A stretch of DNA of 36,395 bases from Ga0077527 sp021300125. Lineage in GTDB: Bacteria > Pseudomonadota > Gammaproteobacteria > Burkholderiales > SG8-41. The first letter of the stretch is position 1, and every line of letters starts with the position of its first letter. A model generated the notes under the pieces. That model did not search any database and was not told where the DNA came from. It worked only from the letters and a program-made list of their open reading frames with translations. Made by a program: the position numbers and the translations under genes. Where the stretch lies: contig JBKDUF010000045.1 in the NCBI GenBank assembly GCA_046339595.1, positions 1-36,395 of the forward strand. Reading direction: 5' to 3'. Of the stretch, positions 9,210 to 16,200 are shown in pieces.

Positions 9210-9635
9210 ATGCTCCGTTTCGATGTCCCCCAGGTCTGGTCCAATGTGGCCCGCTGGGAAGCGTTCCTGACCTTCCTGTTCTGTGCAATCGCGCTGGCCG
9301 GGCTGCCATGGATCATGGCGCTGCTGGCGGTGCAGGGCTTCGTCCGCGGCTTTTTCGGGCATTACCGTGAGCCGGCGCACCAGCTCTGGCATCGCATCGC
9401 CGAAAAGCGTGGCTGGGGCGGCAAGAAGGAGAATGCCGGCGCCAAGATGTTTGCCAACAAGATCCTGTTCCTGGCGAGCACCGCCTCGGTGTTGCTGTAT
9501 GCCTCGGGCAGCAGCCTCTGGGTGGTGCCCTGCTATGTGCTGATCGTGTTCTCCAGCCTGGAATGGGCGCTGTCCTTCTGCGCCGCGTGCTGGGCCTATG
9601 GCGTCTGGTATCGCTTTTTCCCGCCTTCGACCTGA
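9210..9635 (+). CDS. DUF4395 family membrane protein
   Basis: The 141-residue protein has about four helices arranged as two hairpins, separated by a basic loop with HYREPAHQLWHRIAEKRGW. The N-terminal MLRFDVPQVWSNVARWEAF and the later FANKILFLASTASVL and CAACWAYGVWYRF match the DUF4395 pattern. Function is unknown; some members sit next to rhodanese or thioredoxin genes, but none is here. A clear AAGGAG lies before the ATG. Confidence 0.75.
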   Translation: MLRFDVPQVWSNVARWEAFLTFLFCAIALAGLPWIMALLAVQGFVRGFFGHYREPAHQLWHRIAEKRGWGGKKENAGAKMFANKILFLASTASVLLYASGSSLWVVPCYVLIVFSSLEWALSFCAACWAYGVWYRFFPPST

Positions 9636-9694
9636 GGCATTGCCCAGGCTGTCCATATATTGACAGCGGCGGTGCCAGCCCGGCCGGCGCCGCC

Positions 9695-9700
9695 TATAAT
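9695..9700 (+). promoter_or_regulatory. Candidate -10 box (TATAAT) for the cupin-rubredoxin gene
   Basis: A perfect TATAAT lies 34 bases before ATG 9734. The only TTGACA nearby (9660-9665) is 29 bases away, too far to be its -35. The call therefore rests on the -10 box alone. Confidence 0.4.
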
Positions 9701-9733
9701 GCATTGGTCAACGCTTTTTGCCGGGAGCATGCC

Positions 9734-10672
9734 ATGCCGCAAATCACCGCTTACGAAGACGCCAAGGTCAACCGCAAGGAGCGCCAGGTTCCGACCGGGA
9801 CCGCATGGCGGACGCCGCTGATCGATCCGGATCCCAACAACCCAGCCACACCACATGCTTTTCTGGTCGAAGGCACACCGGGCCGGGTGATCAAGCCGCA
9901 TTTCCACGACTATGACCAATACCAGGTCATCGTCAGCGGCGACGGGCTGATGGGCAAACATCCGCTGACCGTGAACGCGGTGCATTATTCGCGCGCCCAC
10001 ACCCCGTACGGCCCGATCGTGTTCGGCCAGGGCATGGGTTTCCTGACGCTGCGTGCGCACAAGGATCCCGGCGCGCAGTATCTCGACAATCCGGAAACCC
10101 GGGTCAAGCTGGAGCAGGTCAACAACCGCCATCCCTTCCAGGTCACCGAGGCGCCGAAGTTCGAGCCGGTGACCTCCGGCGCCGCGCTGCATGCCTTCAG
10201 CGAAATCCGCGACGAGCAGGGCCTTGGCAGCTATTCGATGAGCGTGGCCCCCAACGGCCGCGCGATGGCGCCGGATCCGGCCGACACCAACGGCCAGTAT
10301 CTGATCATCGTGCGCGGCAGCCTGCTGTACCAGGGCCGCGAGTACAGGGCACTGTCGGTGGCTTTCGTGCAGCCGGAGGAAGGCCGAATGGAATTGGCTG
10401 CGGGCAGTGAAGGTCTCGACGTGCTGGTGCTGCACTTCCCGCGCAGCAATGCCGCGCAGGCTGCGCAGGGTGCATCGCCGAAGGTCGCACGCGCGGAGCC
10501 GGGTACCCGGGTCTGGCAGTGCATGCTCTGCGCGTTTGTGTATGACGAGGCCAAGGGCCTGCCCGACGAGGGCATCGCCCCCGGCACCCCTTGGGAGGAT
10601 GTGCCGGAGGACTGGTACTGCCCCGACTGCTCGGCCGGCAAGAGCGATTTCCAGATGGCACTGGTCGGCTGA
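9734..10672 (+). CDS. Cupin-domain protein with C-terminal rubredoxin
   Basis: This 312-residue protein joins two domains. Residues 1-240 form a double cupin-like region with PHFHDYDQYQV (His56 and His58 as possible metal ligands) and a second barrel around GQYLIIVRGSLLYQG. Residues 258-312 are a rubredoxin: Cys263 and Cys266 in WQCMLCAFVYDEAKG, and Cys296 and Cys299 in WYCPDCSAGKSDF, the four ligands of a single iron. Rubredoxin shuttles one electron, which suggests a non-haem iron oxygenase or sensor that draws electrons from its own tail; this is inference. ATG 9734 is preceded by GGGAG. A strong terminator follows, so it is probably a single-gene unit ahead of the TauD-like gene. Confidence 0.85.
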   Translation: MPQITAYEDAKVNRKERQVPTGTAWRTPLIDPDPNNPATPHAFLVEGTPGRVIKPHFHDYDQYQVIVSGDGLMGKHPLTVNAVHYSRAHTPYGPIVFGQGMGFLTLRAHKDPGAQYLDNPETRVKLEQVNNRHPFQVTEAPKFEPVTSGAALHAFSEIRDEQGLGSYSMSVAPNGRAMAPDPADTNGQYLIIVRGSLLYQGREYRALSVAFVQPEEGRMELAAGSEGLDVLVLHFPRSNAAQAAQGASPKVARAEPGTRVWQCMLCAFVYDEAKGLPDEGIAPGTPWEDVPEDWYCPDCSAGKSDFQMALVG

Positions 10673-10692
10673 ACCGCAACGCCGGCCCCTGG

Positions 10693-10730
10693 ATGGCGCA
10701 GCGCGGATTCCGCCTGCGCCATTGTTTTTT
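10693..10730 (+). terminator. Rho-independent terminator after the cupin-rubredoxin gene
   Basis: The arms ATGGCGCAG (10693-10701) and CTGCGCCAT (10714-10722) pair perfectly over 9 bp, with an inner GCGG/CCGC pairing, followed by TGTTTTTT. It lies 20 bases after the TGA and 17 bases before the TauD-like start, so it separates the two transcripts. Confidence 0.88.
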
Positions 10731-10747
10731 CCGAAGCAAAGCAACCG

Positions 10748-11839
10748 ATGACCGCTTTTCCGCCACTCGATCCCACGCCCGCCGCCTGGACCGCGGCGCA
10801 GCTTGAAGCCGACCGCGCGCGCTGGACCTTCCGCCTCGATGAGCGCGCACGCTGCGATCTCGTCGCCGCGCTCACCCGTGCCATGGATCCGGCGAAGACG
10901 CTGTTCGATTACCGCCGCGAGGATTTTGATCTCGGTTCGGCGCAGCCGGTGCTGCAGGCGGCGTTCGCCGAAATGCAGCGCGGCCGCGGCGTGGCGCTGG
11001 TGAAGGGGCTGCCGCGCGAGGGCCTCGACGAGAAGGACTTTGAGCTGCTGACCTGGGCCATCGGGCTGCATTTCGGTGTGGGCCGGCCGCAGGGCCTGCA
11101 GAGCCACTACGTGTCCGCGGTGCGCGACGTTGGCAACACTTACCGCAGCGGCCGCGGCCGCGGCTACAACACCAATGCCGAGCTCGACTTTCACACCGAT
11201 TCGGCCGATATCGTGGCGCTGTCCTGCTACAACAGGGCTGTTGCCGGCGGCATGAGCATCACCACCAGCTCGGTGGCGGCTTTCGAGTCGATGCGGCGCG
11301 AGCATCCGGACCTCGCCGCCTTGCTGCTGGAGCCCATCCATTTCAGCCGCCAGGGCGAGCAGGCGGCGGACGAGGCGCCCTCGTACCCGCATCCGATTTT
11401 CGACAGCATTGACGGCAAGCTCTTCAGCAAATGGAACCGCAACCGCGTGACTTCGGCGCAGCAGATTCCCGGCGTGCCGCAGCTCGATGCCAGGCACTGG
11501 CAGGCGCTGGAGGCCTTTGACGCATTGGTGCGCCGCCCTGACCTTGCCCACAACATGTGGCTCGAGCCCGGCGACCTGCAGATCATCAACAGCCATGTCA
11601 CCTTGCACTCGCGCACCGATTTCACCGACCATGAGGATCCGGCGCAGAAGCGACTGCTGTTCCGGCTGTGGCTGGCGCCGCCCGACGGCGACCGCCTGCC
11701 GCAGAGCTGGAAGGTGCTCTACCGGGCCGTCGGGCGCGGCAGCGTACGCGGCGGCATCATCGGCCAGCATCACGATGAGGCGCGCCGGGCTTACGAGGCA
11801 CGCCAGGCTGCGGCTCTGGGCATGAGACTCTCGGACTAG
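10748..11839 (+). CDS. TauD/TfdA-family Fe(II)/2-oxoglutarate dioxygenase
   Basis: The 363-residue protein carries the facial triad of this superfamily: His149 and Asp151 in LDFHTDSADI, and a distal His287 in NSHVTLHSRTDF. Arg306 in KRLLFRLWLAPP is placed to bind the 2-oxoglutarate carboxylate. These enzymes hydroxylate a small substrate using O2 and 2-oxoglutarate in the cytoplasm. The region around VALVKGLPREGLDEKDFEL and GRPQGLQSHYVSAVRDVG is typical of the CAS-like or gamma-butyrobetaine-like branch. The substrate is unknown. It begins 17 bases after a terminator, so it may need its own promoter or rely on readthrough. Confidence 0.88.
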   Translation: MTAFPPLDPTPAAWTAAQLEADRARWTFRLDERARCDLVAALTRAMDPAKTLFDYRREDFDLGSAQPVLQAAFAEMQRGRGVALVKGLPREGLDEKDFELLTWAIGLHFGVGRPQGLQSHYVSAVRDVGNTYRSGRGRGYNTNAELDFHTDSADIVALSCYNRAVAGGMSITTSSVAAFESMRREHPDLAALLLEPIHFSRQGEQAADEAPSYPHPIFDSIDGKLFSKWNRNRVTSAQQIPGVPQLDARHWQALEAFDALVRRPDLAHNMWLEPGDLQIINSHVTLHSRTDFTDHEDPAQKRLLFRLWLAPPDGDRLPQSWKVLYRAVGRGSVRGGIIGQHHDEARRAYEARQAAALGMRLSD

Positions 11840-11897
11840 CCGGCCGGCGGCTGTGGTGCCGGCCACTGGACGCAGTGGTCTTCGCGGGGAGAGGGCG

Positions 11898-12788
11898 ATG
11901 CGGCTGACCGGTTGCTTGTGGAGTGCCGGCTTGATGCTGGCGGCGGTGTCGGCCGGCATGCCCGCATCCGCACAGCCTGCGGAACCGGCCTTGATTGAGG
12001 AAGTCGTGACGATTCCGCTGCCGCCGGCCGCGCGTTGGCCCCATCTCGTGGCGACGGTGTTCAGGCCCGAGGGCAACGGTCCCTTTCCGGTGGCGGTGAT
12101 CAGCCATGGCAGCCCCGCCAATGCCGCCGAACGCGCGCGCATGGGGCGCTACCTGGCGCGCGCGGCGAGCCGCGAGTTCCTGCGCCGCGGGTACCTCGTG
12201 TTGTTGCCGATGCGCCGCGGCTATGGCGAAACCGGAGGTCCCTGGGCCGAACATTATTCGACCTGTGCTGCGCCCGATTACGCCAGGGCCGGCGAGGAGG
12301 CCGCGCTCGACCTGCTCGCCGCGATCGACTATCTGCGCGCGCTGCCCCATGCGGATGCCGGGCAGGTGCTGCTGGTCGGCTAGTCGGCCGGCGGATTCGC
12401 TTCGCTGGCTGCGGCCAGCCACAATCCGCCGGGCCTGCGCGCGGTGCTCAATTTTGCCGGTGGCCGCGGCGGCAATCCGCGGGCGCATCCCGGAGAACCC
12501 TGCGGCGCCGAGCAGATGGCCCTGACAATGGGCCGTTTTGCACAGCGCATCCGCGTGCCCGTGCTGTGGCACTACGCCGAAAACGACCAGTTCTTCGGGC
12601 CCGCCGTGGTCAGGCGCTGGTATGGCGCGTTCGAGCAGGCGGGTGTGCCGGGACGGCTGGTGATGCAGCCGCCCTTCGGCCGCGACGGGCATGCGCTGTT
12701 CGGCGCGCCCTCCGGCGTGCGGATCTGGCTGCCGGTGGTGGAGGTGTTCCTGCTGGAGGCGGGTGTTGCCTTCGCTGCAGGGCCCTAG
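11898..12788 (+). pseudogene. Secreted alpha/beta hydrolase interrupted by TAG at the nucleophile elbow
   Basis: Frame and length fit one 296-residue secreted hydrolase. ATG 11898 follows GGGAGAG and starts a signal peptide ending in GMPASAQ. Codon 162 (12381-12383) is TAG, inside what should be the nucleophile motif: VLLVG-stop-SAGGFASLAA. Restoring Gln (CAG) gives GQSAGG. The frame after the stop stays open to 12788 with family features: NFAGGRGGNPRAH, HYAENDQFFGP (acidic residue) and GRDGHALFG (His). The 161-residue truncated product would lack the whole triad. It is related in fold to the intact hydrolase at 426-1241. Its terminal TAG shares CTAG with the stop of the convergent gene. Confidence 0.82.
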
Positions 12789-13195
12789 CGCGGCGCAGTG
12801 ACGGGGATTTGCGACAGCACCTGGCGCGCGAGATCAAGTTCAGCCGCGGCGGCTTTCCATTGCTGCTGGTCCACCTGCTGCGTGGCTGCAAAGAGGTGGG
12901 CCTCGGTCTTGATCAGGCCTGCGGCAAACGCGGGATCCTTGGGCCGGCTGTCGATGTTGCGCTGGCGGAACAGGCGCCACAGGCGGAAGGTGTTTTCCAT
13001 GGCTACGCGCGCTTCGGCGCCGTTGCCGGCGCTGGCGGCGGCATGGGTCTTCGCGATCTCGGCCTGGATGATGCGCACATCCACTGCGTAGTTGGCAGTG
13101 ATTTCCTGCGCCAGCGCAGGGCGCAGGAAGGCCGCGGCGCAACACAGCGCCGCAGCCAGAGCGATGAGGGTGCGCCAGGTCGGGATCGTGATCAG
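12785..13195 (-). CDS. Small exported helical protein of unknown function
   Basis: About 136 residues. A hydrophobic leader (WRTLIALAAALCCAAAFLRP ending in ALA-Q) gives a good signal peptide, so the mature protein is periplasmic. The mature part is mostly helix (VRIIQAEIAKTHAAASAG, NTFRLWRLFRQRNID, ATQQVDQQQWKAAAAELDL), like small periplasmic helical bundles. No ATG fits: candidates are CTG at 13195, overlapping the stop of the upstream small ORF as CTGA, or TTG at 13201. The longer frame to 13663 has an implausible N-terminus. Its TAG stop overlaps that of the convergent hydrolase gene. Family not recognised. Confidence 0.6.
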   Translation of the reverse strand: MITIPTWRTLIALAAALCCAAAFLRPALAQEITANYAVDVRIIQAEIAKTHAAASAGNGAEARVAMENTFRLWRLFRQRNIDSRPKDPAFAAGLIKTEAHLFAATQQVDQQQWKAAAAELDLARQVLSQIPVTAPR

Positions 13196-13359
13196 AGGCA
13201 AGGGGCGGTCTGGGCGGTGGGTGGCTCGGTCGGAACAGGTGCCGCGAGGGGCTGGGCCAGGATCTCGCGTGGCAGCATGAAACCCAGAAAAAATGCCACT
13301 GCGGCAAGCCATCAACGTAAATCTTTGTTTTTGATGATATTTTCTTTCTTCTGAGGCAT
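13192..13359 (-). pseudogene. Small membrane-anchored or secreted ORF with an in-frame TGA
   Basis: ATG 13359 is preceded by a strong GGGGAAG nine bases upstream. The frame reads MPQKKENIIKNKDLR, then TGA (13312-13314), then WLAAVAFFLGFMLPREILAQ and a Pro/Thr-rich tail to TGA at 13192-13194. Restored, it is a 55-residue protein with one hydrophobic segment. Its terminal stop overlaps the CTG candidate start of the next gene as CTGA, the geometry of translational coupling. The first 15 codons are largely an AT-rich dispersed repeat, so the 5' end may be a repeat insertion. Alternatives: the short 15-residue peptide alone is made, or the TGA is a base-call error (CGA). Confidence 0.5.
13315..13348 (+). 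repeat. AT-rich dispersed repeat, copy B
   Basis: The stretch contains CTTTGTTTTTGATGATATTT, closely matching copy A in mfd over about 30 bp. On the minus strand it encodes KENIIKNKDLR, resembling the KNINKNNDLS run that copy A adds to Mfd. It lies at the 5' end of the broken small ORF. Confidence 0.65.
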
Positions 13360-13428
13360 GATCGCGTTCTTCCCCGGGTTGACTGCCGGCTAGGACCGCA
13401 GCCGCTGGGGGCAGTTCCCGGGCCGTGT

Positions 13429-14271
13429 TCAAGCCAGCCGGATCGCCATCGCGCCGGCGCAGACCAGGCCGATCGCGATCCAGCGCAGCCGGGCCACCCG
13501 TTCGCCCAGCCAAACGGCTGCAATGAGGGCGCCGAAAACGACGGAGGTTTCCCGCAGCGCGGCCACCAGCGCGATCGGTGCCTGGGTCATGGCCCACAGT
13601 GCGAGGCCATAGGAGGCGAGGGTGCAGAATCCACCGAGCAGCCCGCGTGGCCAGTGCCGGCACAGGTATGTGGCGGTGGCGCGGCCATCGCGGGCGATGA
13701 ATAACAGCAAGAGCGGCAGCGCGACGAGCACGAACAGCCAGCCGTTGTAGGCGAAGACGTTGCCGGCAAGCCGCGCGCCCTGGCCGTCAATCACGGTGTA
13801 GATCACGATGGTGCCGGCTGTGGCAAGCGGAAACAGCAGCGCACGGCCATGCAGCCCGCCGCTGCGCCAGGAGTCGCCGGCCATCAGCAGCACGCCACCG
13901 CAGATCAGCGCCACACCAAGCCAGCCCGCTGCCGGAGGCCACTCCGCCAGCAGCAGTGCTGCAAGCGCGGCCGTGCCGGCAGGTGCCAGTCCCCGCATCA
14001 ACGGGTAGGCGAAGCTCAGTTCGGCGTGGCGGTAGGCATGCGCAACGAGCAGGAAGTAGACGACATGGATGGCGCCCGAGGCTGCTAGCCAGGGCCAGCT
14101 CGGCTGCGCCGGCAGCGGCAGAAACGCGAGCGCGGGCAGTGATAGCAGCGCCGCGGCGGCGACCACCAGCACCACGTCGCGGGTGCGGTCGCTGCTGCTG
14201 CGGAGCAATGCATTCCAGGTGGCGTGCAGCAGCGCTCCGAGGAGCACCGCGGCCATGACCTGGTCAGACAT
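13429..14271 (-). CDS. EamA/DMT-family permease
   Basis: I start this at ATG 14271 (MSDQVMAAVLLGALLHATWN); the upstream extension overlaps the CDF gene and looks non-coding. The 280-residue protein has about ten membrane helices in two EamA repeats. Signatures are ALLHATWNALLRSSSDR near the start, AYRHAELSFAYPLMRGLAPAG, and in the second half LWAMTQAPIALVAALRETSV with ALIAAVWLGERV. Such carriers export metabolites or amino acids; the substrate is unknown. It sits eight bases after the CDF stop, at the end of a minus-strand operon with the dehydrogenase and the metal exporter. Confidence 0.82.
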   Translation of the reverse strand: MSDQVMAAVLLGALLHATWNALLRSSSDRTRDVVLVVAAAALLSLPALAFLPLPAQPSWPWLAASGAIHVVYFLLVAHAYRHAELSFAYPLMRGLAPAGTAALAALLLAEWPPAAGWLGVALICGGVLLMAGDSWRSGGLHGRALLFPLATAGTIVIYTVIDGQGARLAGNVFAYNGWLFVLVALPLLLLFIARDGRATATYLCRHWPRGLLGGFCTLASYGLALWAMTQAPIALVAALRETSVVFGALIAAVWLGERVARLRWIAIGLVCAGAMAIRLA

Positions 14272-14279
14272 CGCGCGGC

Positions 14280-15245
14280 TCAAGGGTGGGCGTGGCTGTG
14301 CGGGTCTGCCGCATCGCCGCCGCAGTCGCTGGCGCAGTGCTCGTGCTCGATTTGCAGCGTGACATGGTCGATGGCGTAGCGCTGGTGCAGTTGCTGCCGT
14401 GCTTCGCGCAGCACGCTGCCGATGGCGACATCCTCGCGGCAGAGCAGGTGAGCGGTCAGCGCCGGCTCCGCGGTGCTCATCGCCCACACGTGCAGGTCAT
14501 GCACCGCGGTCACGCCGGGCAGGGCCTTCAGCGTCTCGCGCACCGCGCCGAGATCGATGTGCTCGGGCACGCCGTCGAACAGCAGGTGCAGCGACTGGCG
14601 GAACAGCGACCACGTGCCGATGATCACGATCAGCGCGATCGCCAGGCTGGCCACCGTATCGATCCAGGTCCAGCCCTGCCAAAGGTACAGCGCGCCGGCA
14701 ACGATCACGCCCAGCGACACCAGCGCGTCGGCCGCCATGTGCAGAAAGGCGCCGCGCAGATTGAGATCGCTCTCGCGGCCGCGCAGGAACAGCAGCGCGG
14801 TGGCGGTGTTGACGACAACACCCGCCGCAGCCACCGCCATCACCGTGACGGCGGCAACCGGGGACGGATCCTGCAGGCGGCCGATAGCCTCCCAGCCGAG
14901 CGAACCCATCGCAACCAGCAGCACCACGGCATTGATGAAGCTGGCGAGGATCGAGCCGCGCTGCCAGCCGTAAGTCTTGCGGCTGCTCGCCGGCAGGCGT
15001 GCCGCGGCCCACGCCGCCCATGCGAGCGCGAGCCCGGCGACGTCGCCGAGGTTGTGCGCGGCATCGGCGAGCAGCGCCAGCGAACCGGTTTTCCAGCCGA
15101 ACCAGGCTTCGACCAGCACGAAGCCGAAATTGAGCGCGATGCCGATTGCGAACAGGCGGCCATAGCCGCCGCATTCGGCGCCGTGGATTCCGTCGTGGTG
15201 ATGGTGGGGGTAGTCGTGCGCCACGTCGCTGGGCTCAGCGCGCAC
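14280..15245 (-). CDS. Cation diffusion facilitator (CzcD/ZitB-like metal exporter)
   Basis: The 321-residue inner-membrane protein has six helices and a cytoplasmic tail. The metal site is visible as the HxxxD pair: Asp61, His64 and Asp68 in LADAAHNLGD (helix 2), and His169 and Asp173 in HMAADALVSLG (helix 5). The N-terminus has a His cluster (HDYPHHHHDGIH) and the C-terminus ends in HEHCASDCGG and PHSHAHP, typical of Zn/Cd/Co exporters. It swaps the metal for protons. Its start overlaps the end of the upstream dehydrogenase gene by 11 bases, so the two are translationally linked. Confidence 0.92.
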   Translation of the reverse strand: MRAEPSDVAHDYPHHHHDGIHGAECGGYGRLFAIGIALNFGFVLVEAWFGWKTGSLALLADAAHNLGDVAGLALAWAAWAAARLPASSRKTYGWQRGSILASFINAVVLLVAMGSLGWEAIGRLQDPSPVAAVTVMAVAAAGVVVNTATALLFLRGRESDLNLRGAFLHMAADALVSLGVIVAGALYLWQGWTWIDTVASLAIALIVIIGTWSLFRQSLHLLFDGVPEHIDLGAVRETLKALPGVTAVHDLHVWAMSTAEPALTAHLLCREDVAIGSVLREARQQLHQRYAIDHVTLQIEHEHCASDCGGDAADPHSHAHP

Positions 15246-16134
15246 TGTCGCGTGCGGCGATCAGCGCGTCGATGACCGGGTGGATGCTGTCGGGCTCGCG
15301 GGTGAATTTCTGCGGCATGCCCATTTTCACCATCTCGCGCAGCATCGAGATCGTGGCCCTGGTCGAACGGTCGGTGGAGCCCATGTCGTGCAGCAGTTCC
15401 AGGCATTCCTTCATTTCGTGCACGCGCCGCTCGCAGTGCACCGCGGTGCCGCCTACATAGCGCTTGATGATTTTCTGGAACGGGATTTCGTTGAAGGTGA
15501 CCGAACTGTCCTCGATCACCGCGTCGAGGATGTTGCGCCGCTGCGCGGCTTCCATGGTGTCGAGCAGCAGCATCGCGAGGCCCTTCATCAGCACGCTGCG
15601 GATCAGTTTCATCGCGCTGGCGTCACCCGGCCCCTTGCCCACGACGTTGATCACCATGCCGTGCGGGGTCAGGCGGTCGCGGAATTCTGCGGCATGCGGG
15701 CCGCTGGCGACGAAGGGCACCTTGAGACCCATGATGTCCACCGGACCCATCACCGAGGCGTCGACGAAGCGCGCGGCGTCCCCGACCAGCGCCGCGGCCT
15801 GTTCCATTGCCTTCGCCGAGTTGCTGCTCGCATCGATGTAGAGGTGGTCCGGACGCAGATGCTTCAGGATGCGGCGCAGCGCCGGCACCGCGGCCTTGCC
15901 CGGCGTCAGCGCGATGATGACGTCAGTCTGCCGCGCCAGCGCGGCGGGGGTTTTGACCAGTGTCACGCCGAGGGCGCGGGCTTTTTCGTGCAGCGCGTCG
16001 CCGGGTTTTGCCTTGGCGCCGCTGCGGCTGTAGGCAACCAGCGGGCTGAATCCGGCGTTGCGGAAATCGCCGGCGAGGCGGGCGGCGGCTTCGCCGAAGC
16101 CCAGCAGGCCGAGGCGGAATTTGGGTGCGTTCAT
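15235..16134 (-). CDS. NAD(P)-dependent dehydrogenase, 6-phosphogluconate-dehydrogenase-like with DUF1932 C-terminus
   Basis: The 299-residue protein begins with a Rossmann fold, LGLLGFGEAAARLAGDF (GxGxxA pattern), followed by DVIIALTPGKAAVPALRRI and IDASSNSAKAM, as in beta-hydroxyacid dehydrogenases. FVDASVMGPVDIMGLKVPFV is the usual middle strand, and MKLIRSVLMKGLAMLLLDTM is the region holding the family's catalytic Lys. The helical C-terminus (about residues 195-270) matches DUF1932. The substrate is probably a 2- or 3-hydroxyacid, but cannot be named. It heads an operon with the CDF and EamA genes. Confidence 0.82.
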   Translation of the reverse strand: MNAPKFRLGLLGFGEAAARLAGDFRNAGFSPLVAYSRSGAKAKPGDALHEKARALGVTLVKTPAALARQTDVIIALTPGKAAVPALRRILKHLRPDHLYIDASSNSAKAMEQAAALVGDAARFVDASVMGPVDIMGLKVPFVASGPHAAEFRDRLTPHGMVINVVGKGPGDASAMKLIRSVLMKGLAMLLLDTMEAAQRRNILDAVIEDSSVTFNEIPFQKIIKRYVGGTAVHCERRVHEMKECLELLHDMGSTDRSTRATISMLREMVKMGMPQKFTREPDSIHPVIDALIAARDSAR

Positions 16135-16200
16135 GTCGTGGAAAGGTCCTGGAATTGATCGGGCATGCGAGGCCGCAAGTATAGCCGTGCGCCGTGCTCT

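Noticed and set aside
9660..9700. TTGACA with TATAAT as a sigma-70 promoter
   Set aside because: The spacing is 29 bases, far from the usual 16-18; only the -10 box was kept as a weak call.
9596..12142. A long minus-strand open frame of 848 residues
   Set aside because: It runs antisense to the cupin-rubredoxin and TauD-like genes, which carry clear motifs; long antisense frames are common in GC-rich DNA.
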